Made by a program: the position numbers and the translations under genes. The notes beneath the pieces are model-generated. The model searched no databases. It worked only from the letters and a program-made list of their open reading frames with translations, and was not told where the DNA came from. Positions 35,401-42,561 of a stretch of 64,000 nt of DNA are shown piece by piece (the first letter of the stretch is position 1; every line of letters starts with the position of its first letter). This DNA comes from Cribrihabitans marinus (lineage in GTDB: Bacteria; Pseudomonadota; Alphaproteobacteria; Rhodobacterales; Rhodobacteraceae). The stretch covers positions 19,716 through 83,715 of the forward strand of contig NZ_FNYD01000013.1 of the NCBI RefSeq assembly GCF_900109035.1, given 5' to 3'.

Positions 35401-37272
35401 GAAAACAACGAACGCGCCGAACGGCAGCTTGCCCAGCCCATTCAGGTGATCGTGGGCAACCCGCCCTATTCTGCGCAACAGGACAGCGAGAACGACAACA
35501 ACAAGAACCTCGCCTACCCGACGCTGGACGACAAGATCAGGACAACCTACGCGGCCAAATCGAACGCCAAACTGCTCAAGAACCTCTATGACAGCTACAT
35601 CCGCGCGATCCGCTGGGCGTCTGACCGTATCGCGGATCGCGGCATCGTCGCCTATGTTACGAACGGATCGTTCCTTGAGGCGAACAATATGGACGGGCTG
35701 CGACTGAGCCTAACCGAAGAATTCAGCCATTTGTATGTCTTCAACCTGCGAGGCGATCAGCGGACCTCCGGTGAGAAATCCCAAAGTGAAGGCGGCAAGA
35801 TTTTCGGTTCAGGTTCCCGCACCCCGGTTGCCATCACAATCATGGTGAAGGACCCGGCTCACGAAGGTCCCTGTCAGTTGCATTATCACGATATTGGCGA
35901 CTACCTCAGCCAAGAGGAAAAGCTGGCCATCATCGAAGACTTCGCAAGTCTGGAAGCTGTGCCGTGGCGACGGCTGCGCCCGAACGCCGAAGGGGATTGG
36001 GCAAATCAACGTGATCCTGCTTTCGACGCATTCGTTCCCTTGGGCGAGAAGGATAGCGCTAAAGCGAATGTGCTTTTCGACCTGTATTCGCTGGGCGTTG
36101 TTACAAGCCGGGATCAATGGGCCTATGATTTCTCGGAACCGAAACTTGCATCGAAAATGCGAGGCATGATCGCCGCCTATGAAGCGGAACGCCAGCGATA
36201 CGCCCGTGTCTGCGCGGGGCTTCAGAAAGGCGACAGACCGGAGATTGAAGAGGTTGTGGATACCGACCCCAGAAAAATTAGCTGGTCACGCGCTCTGAAA
36301 GCTGACGCGACCCGCGACAAGCCCGTTCAGTTCAGGGGTGAGGCTATCGTGCAAAGTGCATATCGCCCCTTCAATCGGCAATGGTTCTATTTCGACCGTC
36401 GAATGAACGAAATGGTCTATCAACAGCCCAAGCTGTTCCCGACGCCGCGACATGGTAACATCGTGATTTCCAGCACGGGCGTTGCGGATCGCAAGGGCTA
36501 TTCCGCCCTGGTCACGGATCATGTGCCCAATATGCACTTGACCGACACCGGGCAATGCTTCCCGCTCTACTGGTACGAACACGTCGACGAAAACGAGGAT
36601 CGGCCACAGGGCGAAATGTTTGCGGATCGCCCCACGCCCGACGCAGACGGCTACATCCGCCGCGATGCGATTTCCGACTGGGCGCTGGGCGCATATCGCA
36701 GTCGGTATGAGGACGACAGCATCACCAAGGAAGACATCTTCTGGTATGTCTACGGCATCCTGCATTCCCCCGAATACAAGGATCGCTTTGCCTCCGACCT
36801 GAAAAAGATGGTCCCCCGCATCCCCTTCGCCGCCGATTTCCGCGCCTTCAGCAACGCAGGCCATGAATTGGGCCAGTGGCACCTGAACTACGAAACCGTG
36901 GAGCCTTACCCGCTGGAAGAGGAATCGGGACGTCTGGTCATGGAAGATGCCGACTACCGCGTTCACAAGATGGTCTTTGGCAAGGGTAGCGGCGGCAAGG
37001 ACAAATCCGTGATCGTCTACAACCCGCACCTGACTCTGAAGGGTATCCCGCTGGAAGCCTACGGCTATGTGGTAAACGGCAAATCGGCGCTTGAATGGGT
37101 GATGGAGCGGTATAAGGTCAGTATACACAAGGCCAGCCAGATTAAGAATGACCCGAACGACTGGTCCGACGATCCGCACTACATCGTTGATTTGGTCAAA
37201 CGTGTGACCCGCGTGAGCGTGGAAACGGTGCGGATCGTCTCGTGCCTGCCGCCACTGAACGAACAGGAGTGA
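32452..37272 (+). CDS. Type ISP-like single-chain restriction-modification-helicase enzyme
   Basis: A 1606-residue protein that joins all restriction activities. Residues 20-110 are an Mrr-like PD-(D/E)xK nuclease (Asp67 ... Gln82-x-Lys84). Residues about 185-630 are an SF2 helicase/translocase (Walker A around Lys209, DEAH 328-331, a TATPRIY motif, and a late QSVGRVMRK). Residues about 830-1060 are an N6-adenine methyltransferase (DPFTGTGTF from Asp897, NPPY 1003-1006). About 1065-1570 forms target recognition and C-terminal domains. Length and order match type ISP enzymes such as LlaBIII, which cut foreign DNA after head-on translocation. GC content drops in the nuclease and in the target-recognition part compared with the middle. 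Confidence 0.93.
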   Translation: MGMGHKQIDRVLSQFRELSSDERGKGRLFERLIANYLVRDPQYSDLLEHVWLWEEWPDRWGADVGIDLVAREKATGDYWAIQCKFFDPSHTIQKADIDSFLSASGKQFTSNDGSKQFARRILVSTTDKWNRNAESAIEGQTIPVSRISLADLAGSPIDWTEFSLSRPDLIRLRPKKTPRPHQEEAIAAVIEGFQTEDRGKMIMACGTGKTFTSLRLAETIVPEGGRILFLAPSISLVSQTLREWTAQAHDPIHAFVVCSDSKVGRDEEDLRTHDLAYPATTDSRKLANAAQALTHGRRVVVFSTYQSIQVVSDAQRAGLGEFDLIICDEAHRTTGLTLPGEDPSDFVKVHDDSIVKGKRRLYMTATPRIYADASKAKADQNDAVLYSMDELDTFGPEFYRLGFGKAVERDLLSEYKVLIVAVEQDKMSAVANSYNRAYKLDEKKAIDINFATKIVGSWKGLSKKGLVLVDEDGEQEDLTEDTEPMRRAVAFSRSIKSSKAMTETFGRLAELYAETYQPDDVPGMIDCQLDHVDGTMNALRRSSALEWLKDNPGSGNCRILSNARCLSEGIDVPALDSVVFFDTRESIVDIVQSVGRVMRKAEGKKYGYIILPVCMPSKNVADYNSYIESDPQFRSIWKVIKALRAHDESLVDEAEFRRKVKVVSGDDKSGEGEGGGEGGDSLPLDFPALPIDAISEAVYAAIPKKLGDREYWSEWAKSIGPVAERLITRIKAMIDGNPDVAEEFARFLKGLQDTLNPAVSQDEAIEMLAQHVLTMPVFQALFEGTDFPAHNAVGKALEAIVHKLDAGSVDSETESLERFYDNVRERISLAKSDKSKQDIIRNLYDTFFNNAFPRMAERLGIVYTPVQVVDFILRSADAALRRHFRQSLSSEGVQILDPFTGTGTFLVRLIQSGLIPPEALVRKYAGELHANELVLLAYYIATVNIETAYHGITGTYRPFDGMILIDTFQMTEDGDMVDKVVLPENNERAERQLAQPIQVIVGNPPYSAQQDSENDNNKNLAYPTLDDKIRTTYAAKSNAKLLKNLYDSYIRAIRWASDRIADRGIVAYVTNGSFLEANNMDGLRLSLTEEFSHLYVFNLRGDQRTSGEKSQSEGGKIFGSGSRTPVAITIMVKDPAHEGPCQLHYHDIGDYLSQEEKLAIIEDFASLEAVPWRRLRPNAEGDWANQRDPAFDAFVPLGEKDSAKANVLFDLYSLGVVTSRDQWAYDFSEPKLASKMRGMIAAYEAERQRYARVCAGLQKGDRPEIEEVVDTDPRKISWSRALKADATRDKPVQFRGEAIVQSAYRPFNRQWFYFDRRMNEMVYQQPKLFPTPRHGNIVISSTGVADRKGYSALVTDHVPNMHLTDTGQCFPLYWYEHVDENEDRPQGEMFADRPTPDADGYIRRDAISDWALGAYRSRYEDDSITKEDIFWYVYGILHSPEYKDRFASDLKKMVPRIPFAADFRAFSNAGHELGQWHLNYETVEPYPLEEESGRLVMEDADYRVHKMVFGKGSGGKDKSVIVYNPHLTLKGIPLEAYGYVVNGKSALEWVMERYKVSIHKASQIKNDPNDWSDDPHYIVDLVKRVTRVSVETVRIVSCLPPLNEQE

Positions 37273-37298
37273 TCAACTTGGGCCGGAAACCGAAATGA

Positions 37299-38114
37299 AA
37301 ATCAAACCCTCTGAACCCGGTACAGGTCGAATTCAACGAGCTTTGCGCCAAAGGCGGCGGCGCGGGTGGTGGCCCGGCGCGCACCAAGGTTCAGGAGTTG
37401 CTGTTTCAGGGTAGCAAGAAACTGAACACGATGGCTTTCGACGAAATCTCGCATCATCTGAAGACCTTCCCGGACGCGAATCCGTGGCAGGTTTGCTTTG
37501 CCGTCGGCTTGGGCTGGGGGCATCTGGCGAAGGTCGACGAAGACTTCACCGCCGCCGCTATCGAGGTGCTTACCGACCTCGATCCCGCTGCCTTGAGCGT
37601 TGCAAGAACCTTCCACCTGGAGCGTGGCCCGACCCCCATCGAACAGTCGCTCCGGGGCGGATACCTGATGTTTCAACGGGTGAAGCTGCCCGCGACATTG
37701 CCCGACGACTTGCGAATGATTGGCCGTGCGCAGGAACGATGGCTTTCGCCACTAGTGTCGCCGTCAATGGATCGGCCCAAATATATCGGCAGTTGGAACG
37801 CGACCGCGATGTTCATGGTGGCTCTGTTTTCCAAGCCTGCGCTGGCAGCAACCCTGACCAATCGGGAAGTCATGCTGCCGCCGGGAGGACCGATCTTCAA
37901 CGGTCTCAAAATCCTGCATAACGCCAAGATTCTCAAGACGCCGCCGTCCGGGAATGAACTGGACGATGAAGCCTTCGAACCTGGCTCGATTTACGAGAAC
38001 AATGCCTTGATGGCTGAACTTCTCCAGGGCAGATCGGGATGGAGCATGATCGACGTTCACTCGGGCCTTTACATGCTGGGCACGAGATACCCCGCATCGA
38101 AAGGCTGGGCATAA
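37299..38114 (+). CDS. Unrecognised protein with disrupted 5' end, companion of the restriction enzyme
   Basis: An open frame of about 270 codons that I do not recognise. Its true start is a problem. A TTG at 37278, with CAGGAG upstream, begins in the same frame (LGRKPK) but meets TGA at 37296. An ATG at 37295 begins in another frame (MKIKP) and would join this frame (LNPVQVEFNELCAKGG) only with one base removed from CCCTCTG near 37307-37313. The first usable in-frame codon after the stop is TTG 37398, which leaves out a protein-like stretch. So the gene is either broken by a one-base change or stop, or starts late. It runs to within 1 bp of the nuclease-like gene. Residues include a GLGWGHLAKVDEDF segment and no membrane helix. 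Confidence 0.6.
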   Translation, partial: KSNPLNPVQVEFNELCAKGGGAGGGPARTKVQELLFQGSKKLNTMAFDEISHHLKTFPDANPWQVCFAVGLGWGHLAKVDEDFTAAAIEVLTDLDPAALSVARTFHLERGPTPIEQSLRGGYLMFQRVKLPATLPDDLRMIGRAQERWLSPLVSPSMDRPKYIGSWNATAMFMVALFSKPALAATLTNREVMLPPGGPIFNGLKILHNAKILKTPPSGNELDDEAFEPGSIYENNALMAELLQGRSGWSMIDVHSGLYMLGTRYPASKGWA

Positions 38115-38115
38115 C

Positions 38116-38745
38116 GTGACTATCGAGGCCGCAGAGGAATTGTTTTTGCGCGCCTTGCAAGAGGTAATCGGTCAGGTAAACCGAGGGGAATTGGGAGAGA
38201 CAAACGAGGCGACCATTCAGCACCACTTGGCCCTTTGCCTGCACCTGTTGGCGAGACAGGAAGATTTACCATTCTCAATCATTATGGAAAGGCGAATTCA
38301 GCGCGCTGATGGTGGCGTTTTTCCCAAGAAGGGGCGAAACAACGCTGAAATCGACGTTTTCTTCACTGTTGGCGAAGACGAAACCCGGTGCGCGGTTGAA
38401 CTCAAACTCTTCAAACGGATCAATCACAGAGAACCCAACAACCGATACGACTCCTACGCCGACTTGGCAAACTTGGAAATCTACCTTGAAGAGCATTGCG
38501 ACGTTGGATTCTTCGTGCTGCTCACTGATCACCCGCACTACTATGACCCCGAATTTGGCGATCACAGGCCCGGCACCGCTGACTTTTCCTTGAGAGAAGG
38601 GCACATCTATCAAGCACAGCGGGAGTTGACCTATCGGACCGAAATGCCCTATGGCCCGCCGTTAACGCTCAGGCACGACTACACATTTCAATGGAAAAAC
38701 GAGGGCAATGATTGGCGGTTCCTGATCCTCAAGGTCTCGCCCTGA
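38116..38745 (+). CDS. PD-(D/E)xK nuclease-like protein
   Basis: A 209-residue protein starting at GTG 38116, one base after the upstream stop. The segment AEIDVFF (Asp80) followed by AVELKLF (Glu95-x-Lys97) has the spacing and strand pattern of a PD-(D/E)xK nuclease core. An N-terminal helical region is rich in Leu and His (HHLALCLHLLARQE), and a later part holds many aromatics. Nothing else is recognised. Its place after a restriction gene and the upstream unknown gene suggests a small defence operon. It could also be a non-cleaving PD-(D/E)xK fold that only binds. Confidence 0.6.
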   Translation: MTIEAAEELFLRALQEVIGQVNRGELGETNEATIQHHLALCLHLLARQEDLPFSIIMERRIQRADGGVFPKKGRNNAEIDVFFTVGEDETRCAVELKLFKRINHREPNNRYDSYADLANLEIYLEEHCDVGFFVLLTDHPHYYDPEFGDHRPGTADFSLREGHIYQAQRELTYRTEMPYGPPLTLRHDYTFQWKNEGNDWRFLILKVSP

Positions 38746-38813
38746 TCGGCGTCGACATGGATCAGCCACCGAAACCGTGCGCTGGGCGGAAGGATGATCT
38801 AGTCGTCCTTCAT

Positions 38814-39863
38814 CTAGCCCGCGTGCCCGTCGCAGAACTCGCAGCCCGTGTAATGGCCGTGTTCCAGATCGCCCCCGCCGATCTGCGCTTCATTGCACCA
38901 TTCGCAGGTGGGCGCGCCCACATCTCTTTCGAGGCATTCCGTGCAGATGAAGATTTCGTGGTGCTGGACTACTGTTCCGAGGCTAGAACAGTATGCGCAG
39001 TTGATCGGCATGTGAAAATCCGATGGGTCACAGCCTTCTGTGTCCAGCACTTCGGCAAGATCATCTGCCGTGACATCGTATTCGCAGTTCGGACAGGTCC
39101 GGTCAGACCCATATTCCGCTTCGATATGCAGCAAGGTCCCGCATTCGGCCAGGCACGGAATTTCAAGGTAGGTCTCGCCCAGACCGCACACCTTGCACCG
39201 CTGTTCGAACAGCATCCCCTCGATTTGCTCTACCGCTGCCGCCTCGAACCCGCAGCCCGCGCAGATATTGAAAGCGGTTCCGGCCTTCTTGAGCGTCGAG
39301 ATTTCCGGTTTCAGGCGCTCGAAAGTAACCTTCAGGAATTCCCGAAGACCTTTCATCTTTGTGTCGACGGAAGCGATTTCAGCCTGGAAGGCATCGAACT
39401 GGTCGCTCCACTCCGAAAACAAGCGGTCCAAATGAAACCACGAAAGGCAGATTTCTTTGACGATTTCTTCAGTCAGCTTGTCGTCTGCCTCTTTCCTACC
39501 CGCCTCGTGAAAGAAATGGATCATACGGTTGCGATGCGCAGCGATCTTCTCGAACTGGGCTACCGCGTCCGATGCAATGTTTTCACCACAGGCGTTCTTT
39601 AGCCGCTTGATCGCATCCGCCTGCGTTGCCGTCTTTGCCTTTCCCGAAAGGAAATCGTTCAAGGTGACATCCGATGTGCGCTCGACAACAAGAGTCCAAT
39701 GCTCTCGCATCAACCGCGCTTTCAGGATCAATTCAACAGCCGTGGCGAAGTGGATCACGGAATACTTGGGATGGGTCTCGATTTCCGCCACCGACCGTTC
39801 AAGAAAATCGAACGCGCTTTCGGACAGATCGCGCAAGGCTGCGTTCAACCTCTTCTTAGACAC
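38814..39863 (-). CDS. HEPN-like protein with C-terminal zinc ribbons
   Basis: A 349-residue protein from GTG 39863, where GGAG lies 6 nt upstream; an in-frame ATG at 39920 has no such site. Residues 1-150 are helical, with HFATAVELILKARL (residues 38-51) and the motif Arg111-Asn112-x3-His116 (HRNRMIHFF), the Rx4H arrangement of HEPN ribonucleases. Residues 200-349 hold seven CxxC pairs (201/204, 223/226, 257/260, 289/292, 307/310, 320/323, 341/344), enough for about three zinc ribbons. It faces the nuclease-like gene tail to tail and is next to attR. An RNA-cleaving, abortive-infection role is inference. Confidence 0.65.
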   Translation of the reverse strand: MSKKRLNAALRDLSESAFDFLERSVAEIETHPKYSVIHFATAVELILKARLMREHWTLVVERTSDVTLNDFLSGKAKTATQADAIKRLKNACGENIASDAVAQFEKIAAHRNRMIHFFHEAGRKEADDKLTEEIVKEICLSWFHLDRLFSEWSDQFDAFQAEIASVDTKMKGLREFLKVTFERLKPEISTLKKAGTAFNICAGCGFEAAAVEQIEGMLFEQRCKVCGLGETYLEIPCLAECGTLLHIEAEYGSDRTCPNCEYDVTADDLAEVLDTEGCDPSDFHMPINCAYCSSLGTVVQHHEIFICTECLERDVGAPTCEWCNEAQIGGGDLEHGHYTGCEFCDGHAG

Positions 39864-40143
39864 GATTTTCTCCGAAGTTCGCCTTTGCTCGAATGCTGAA
39901 GGTCTACGGTTACACGACAACTTGCGAACGGTCTATCTTGGCGAGGCAATGTCATGCATGGTCGCCGGAACAACTGAAGAACTTGATCAGTCCCCATGTG
40001 TAATTTGTGTGAAACTTTACTCGGATCGTTCCGGATATGTTCAGTATACTCAAGGCCCAGAAATGATCGCAAACAGCCAAAAAACACCCGTTTGTCAGAC
40101 GGTTGCGACCGAGTCAGCATCCCCCCAATGACGTGGAAGCATA

Positions 40144-40189
40144 ATTGAAAATCCTCGTGTCGGTGGTTCGATTCCGCCCCCGGGCACCA
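40144..40189 (+). repeat. attR: second copy of the 46-bp tRNA-Phe repeat
   Basis: This is an exact copy of 28591-28636 lacking the 5' half of the tRNA, so it is not a tRNA gene. It marks the right end of the element. The 527-bp stretch 39864-40390 between the HEPN-like gene and the AlpA-like gene contains this site and no gene I can support. Confidence 0.95.
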
Positions 40190-40390
40190 CTTGCAAGATA
40201 ATGTAACGAAACGCTTTTTCGATCTTGCTGTATATATGGTGTTGGGCTGATGTTGCTCCGGGACGACAGCGGGACGACAGACTTCCCTCCCTTGATTTAT
40301 TGCATAGAACACGACTACTGGCACATCCGCGTTTCCGGCGAAACCGGATCAACATCATTTCTTCTCCAGTTCAGCAATCGGAGAAGAAGA

Positions 40391-40585
40391 ATGAACCACG
40401 AACACATCCCCCATGACGTTCTGCTGCCTATCACGGCGGTCTGTGAAATCGTAGCTCGCTCCAAGGCAAGCATCTACCGCGACATCAAACGCGGGGCGTT
40501 TCCCAAAGCGCAGAAACAAGGTCGTTCGAGCCGCTGGCGCCGCTCCCTCATCATGAAGGTGGTCGAAGGGAAGTACCCGGAGTGA
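40391..40585 (+). CDS. AlpA-like helix-turn-helix regulator
   Basis: A 64-residue protein of AlpA type: LLPITAVCEIVARSKASIYR, then DIKRGAFPKAQKQGRSSRWR, the standard AlpA helix-turn-helix and wing. GGAG lies 7 nt upstream of ATG 40391. AlpA proteins activate excision of prophages and islands. It lies 200 bp beyond attR, outside the 11.5-kb element, so it may belong to a second or older element at this tRNA. A stem-loop terminator follows at 40686. Confidence 0.85.
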   Translation: MNHEHIPHDVLLPITAVCEIVARSKASIYRDIKRGAFPKAQKQGRSSRWRRSLIMKVVEGKYPE

Positions 40586-40685
40586 TGCAGGCAGGCGGAG
40601 GTGACCGGAAGCACCTGATAATTCGGATCGCCGTCGTGTGCCTCCCGAACGCAAGGTTGTCTCTCTGAGCAGTAACCTTTCCAGA

Positions 40686-40711
40686 AAGGCCCGGACATGT
40701 GCCCGGGCCTT
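40686..40711 (+). terminator. Probable terminator after the AlpA-like gene
   Basis: AAGGCCCGG (40686-40694) pairs exactly with CCGGGCCTT (40703-40711) around an 8-nt loop, followed by CTTCGTC, with few T residues. It lies 100 bp after the AlpA-like stop. The 318-bp stretch 40586-40903 otherwise shows no gene I can support. Confidence 0.5.
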
Positions 40712-40903
40712 CTTCGTCATGTCCTTCCGCCGAGCTTCCGGGTGCGGGCATGCGCGCACCGTGACCACGCCATGCCGAGATCATGCGCGAGTTTGTCCAG
40801 ATCCCCGCCGAAGGGGTCAGATCTCCTGATCATGACAACACCTTCGGATCGGACGGTTGGGGGATTGCGCATCGACAGGACTGCGTATCAGGCGCACCCT
40901 AAT

Positions 40904-41344
40904 TCACAATGCCATCCTTCGATTGACCGCCCGCTCGGCGCCAAGGCGGGCCTCGGCGACCTGCAGCATGTGTCTGAGACGACGGAGCCTGTCGTGCCAG
41001 TCTCGGATGCGCTCTCCCCGGTCCGTGACGATCCGCATTCTGACGACGGTACCGACCGGGCCGTCCTCCGTGTCGGGATGCCCCTCGAACACATTCCAGT
41101 AACCTGTCGTTTCCTCGCCCAGTTGGTTTTCCAGGAGGGCAAGTATCGGCGTGATCGTCTTTGACACGCCAGCCCTCAGGCCGCCGTCACCGCTCACACG
41201 GGCGGCCCACCGTGCCATAGTGGCCCGGTCGTGTGCGCTCCCGGCGATGTCTGCCGACAGTAGCCCTTCCGATGCGGCTTCCAGTTCGAACAGAGTCTTC
41301 GCGCAGAGATCCTCCAAGGGCATCTCCAGATAGTACTTGTTCAT
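40904..41344 (-). CDS. Unrecognised small protein
   Basis: A 146-residue protein from ATG 41344, chosen because GAGGAG lies 6 nt upstream. An ATG at 41449 would add 35 residues (MYEMARAMGMTSARRLRRD) but has its Shine-Dalgarno too close. It begins MNKYYLEMPLEDLCAKTLFE and is mainly helical, with a TTGYWNVFEG segment in the middle and a basic helical C-terminus (RDWHDRLRRLRHML). I know no family for it. It belongs to a row of minus-strand small genes with good ribosome sites between attR and the aminotransferase gene. Confidence 0.55.
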   Translation of the reverse strand: MNKYYLEMPLEDLCAKTLFELEAASEGLLSADIAGSAHDRATMARWAARVSGDGGLRAGVSKTITPILALLENQLGEETTGYWNVFEGHPDTEDGPVGTVVRMRIVTDRGERIRDWHDRLRRLRHMLQVAEARLGAERAVNRRMAL

Positions 41345-41418
41345 GACCGTCTCCTCGGTTTCTCGGCGCAGCACCATGCTGCGCGCGTCAAGGTCCCGGC
41401 GCAGACGCCGAGCGCTGG

Positions 41419-41600
41419 TCATGCCCATGGCGCGAGCCATCTCATACATTGCTCCCTGAGGCGGTCCGGACACGTCTCGATCATGAGGCCGGCGAGCCGG
41501 ATCAACATGAGGCCGCCTCCGTTCGCGTCGAAGAATGTCTTCATGGCGGTCATGATGAGCCCGGCTTGCCGAGTTGGACGCCATTGATCTTGAGATACAT
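41419..41600 (-). pseudogene. Possible small gene split by a one-base frameshift
   Basis: ATG 41600 has a strong AAGGAG at 8 nt but its frame (MYLKINGVQLGKPGSS) stops after 16 codons at 41550. The -/+1 frame continues from an overlapping ATG at 41553 (MTAMKTFFDANGGG, then LMLIRLAGLMIETCPDRL) to 41419. Joining the two at GKPG would give a protein of about 60 residues. Either this is a broken gene or two tiny overlapping ones. No family is recognised. Confidence 0.3.
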
Positions 41601-41755
41601 TCCGATACTCCTTCTCGCGCCGTCAATCGCGACAGCCGCTTCAAGCACCCGGTTCTTCTCCTTTCGACCTCGGGTGGTTGTTTCCGACCGGCGTCCCGGT
41701 GGCAGCGGAGAAGTTTCCCGCCAGTCGGAGGTATGCATTTGCATGAGGCGCCATA

Positions 41756-41804
41756 CCGCCTTTCCGGCCGCGCTCTCGAAAACAGCAGCGCGGCCGGAAG
41801 GCGG
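41756..41804 (-). terminator. Strong stem-loop between minus-strand small genes
   Basis: The arms 41756-41774 and 41787-41804 (AGCGCGGCCGGAAGGCGG) pair over 18 bp with a single bulged T, around a 12-nt loop. It lies 22 bp after the stop codon of the 128-residue gene. There is no T-run on the minus strand, so termination would be weak or Rho-assisted, or the stem protects the mRNA end. Confidence 0.5.
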
Positions 41805-41826
41805 CGAGAGGTGAGCATCAGGTTAA

Positions 41827-42213
41827 TCACTCGTCCAAGATGAGGACGATCCCGGCGTCGCGCAGAGCCTCGTCCAGACCATCGGCGAGGAGGCATATTT
41901 CACGGACGACGGGATCGTCGGGCTCCAGCATCGCGGCGCCGTCCATGTCGTCCCAGTCATCATCATGAACATGATCCAGGAGCAGGATGCGGCGCAGCTC
42001 GAGGAGCAGGCGCTGCAAGCGGCGCGTAATCCGCCCGGGCTGGTCGAGGCCGTCACGGATGGCGTTGACCAACCGTGCACCTCGCAGGCCCGCGAGCAGG
42101 ACGGCTGTATCGCCGAGCGGCTCTTCGTGTTCGGAGAAAAACGCGCGCAGCGCAAGTTCACCGGTCGGAATAGCGCGAACATTCGCGCCTGGATTTATCT
42201 TCGCGTGAAACAT
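41827..42213 (-). CDS. Unrecognised small acidic protein
   Basis: A 128-residue protein with an excellent ribosome site (AAGGAGG, 4 nt before ATG 42213). It begins MFHAKINPGANVRAIPTGEL and contains a leucine- and arginine-rich helix (RLQRLLLELRRILLLDHVH) followed by an acidic stretch DDDWDDMDG and a further helix. There is no membrane segment or known motif. It is the first of the minus-strand genes of the accessory stretch next to attR. Its function is unknown. Confidence 0.6.
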   Translation of the reverse strand: MFHAKINPGANVRAIPTGELALRAFFSEHEEPLGDTAVLLAGLRGARLVNAIRDGLDQPGRITRRLQRLLLELRRILLLDHVHDDDWDDMDGAAMLEPDDPVVREICLLADGLDEALRDAGIVLILDE

Positions 42214-42561
42214 GGACCCTCCTTGGTTTCATCGAACCCGGGTTTCGTCCCGGGGGTCAGCGAGGGTCGGAGGACCGTTTTCGTTGCTGCCGCCGTGTCT
42301 GGCGCCTCTTCAGAGAAGGCGCGAGACCCGGCGGCTGGAGGCTGGCGCGTTTCCTTTAGTCGAGTTCAAAGACGGGCTGTGCCCTCGGATGCAAGGGAGA
42401 TTGGCCGAAGCTCTCAAGTGCGAAGAAAATATTCCCCACTGCTTCGTAGACCCGTGTGCCGTATGCTGCATGTGTTCAGTCTTAGCCGCGCCCGCAAACG
42501 GCTTCGATAGGAACGGGCGGAGAGCCGACATTCGCACCGTTCGGTATCAAGGTCCGCTTCT
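42214..42561. other. Non-coding stretch between accessory and catabolic genes
   Basis: I see no convincing gene in these 348 bp. Two small inverted repeats are present, CCCGGG-TTTCGT-CCCGGG near 42237-42254 and GCGCCT/AGGCGC near 42302-42321. They could end the transcript of the aminotransferase gene arriving from the right or lie in the leader of the 42213 gene. Confidence 0.4.

Larger units (their letters stand above)
28637..40189 (+). mobile_element. 11.5-kb integrative element in tRNA-Phe carrying defence genes
   Basis: The element is bounded by the 46-bp repeat. It has its integrase gene 67 bp from the tRNA, reading toward it, as is usual for tRNA-integrated islands. Gene order is int, RHH repressor, operator, excisionase-like HTH, HTH/zinc protein, second tyrosine recombinase, type ISP-like restriction-modification enzyme, unrecognised gene, PD-(D/E)xK-like gene, and a HEPN-like gene on the opposite strand, then attR. 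There are no structural phage or conjugation genes, so it is a non-self-packaging island or satellite. Parts of it are visibly less GC-rich than the core genes. Confidence 0.93.

Noticed and set aside
34075..35478. A 467-codon minus-strand open frame inside the restriction gene
   Set aside because: It is antisense to the helicase/methyltransferase part, whose motifs are clear on the plus strand.
37296..37298. In-frame TGA as a selenocysteine or other recoding site
   Set aside because: No SECIS-like stem or conserved context can be shown, and the stop lies six codons after a TTG start. A one-base change or a late start is simpler.
38712..39602. A 296-codon plus-strand open frame opposite the HEPN-like gene
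   Set aside because: The minus strand shows seven regular CxxC pairs, the RN-x3-H motif and a good ribosome site; the plus-strand product has no such order.
40144..40189. A second tRNA-Phe gene
   Set aside because: Only the 3' half is present; the acceptor 5' strand and D arm are missing. It is the attR copy.
42310..42537. A 75-codon minus-strand open frame in the gap before the aminotransferase
   Set aside because: It has no ribosome site and its composition is random-looking; the stretch is better described as non-coding.
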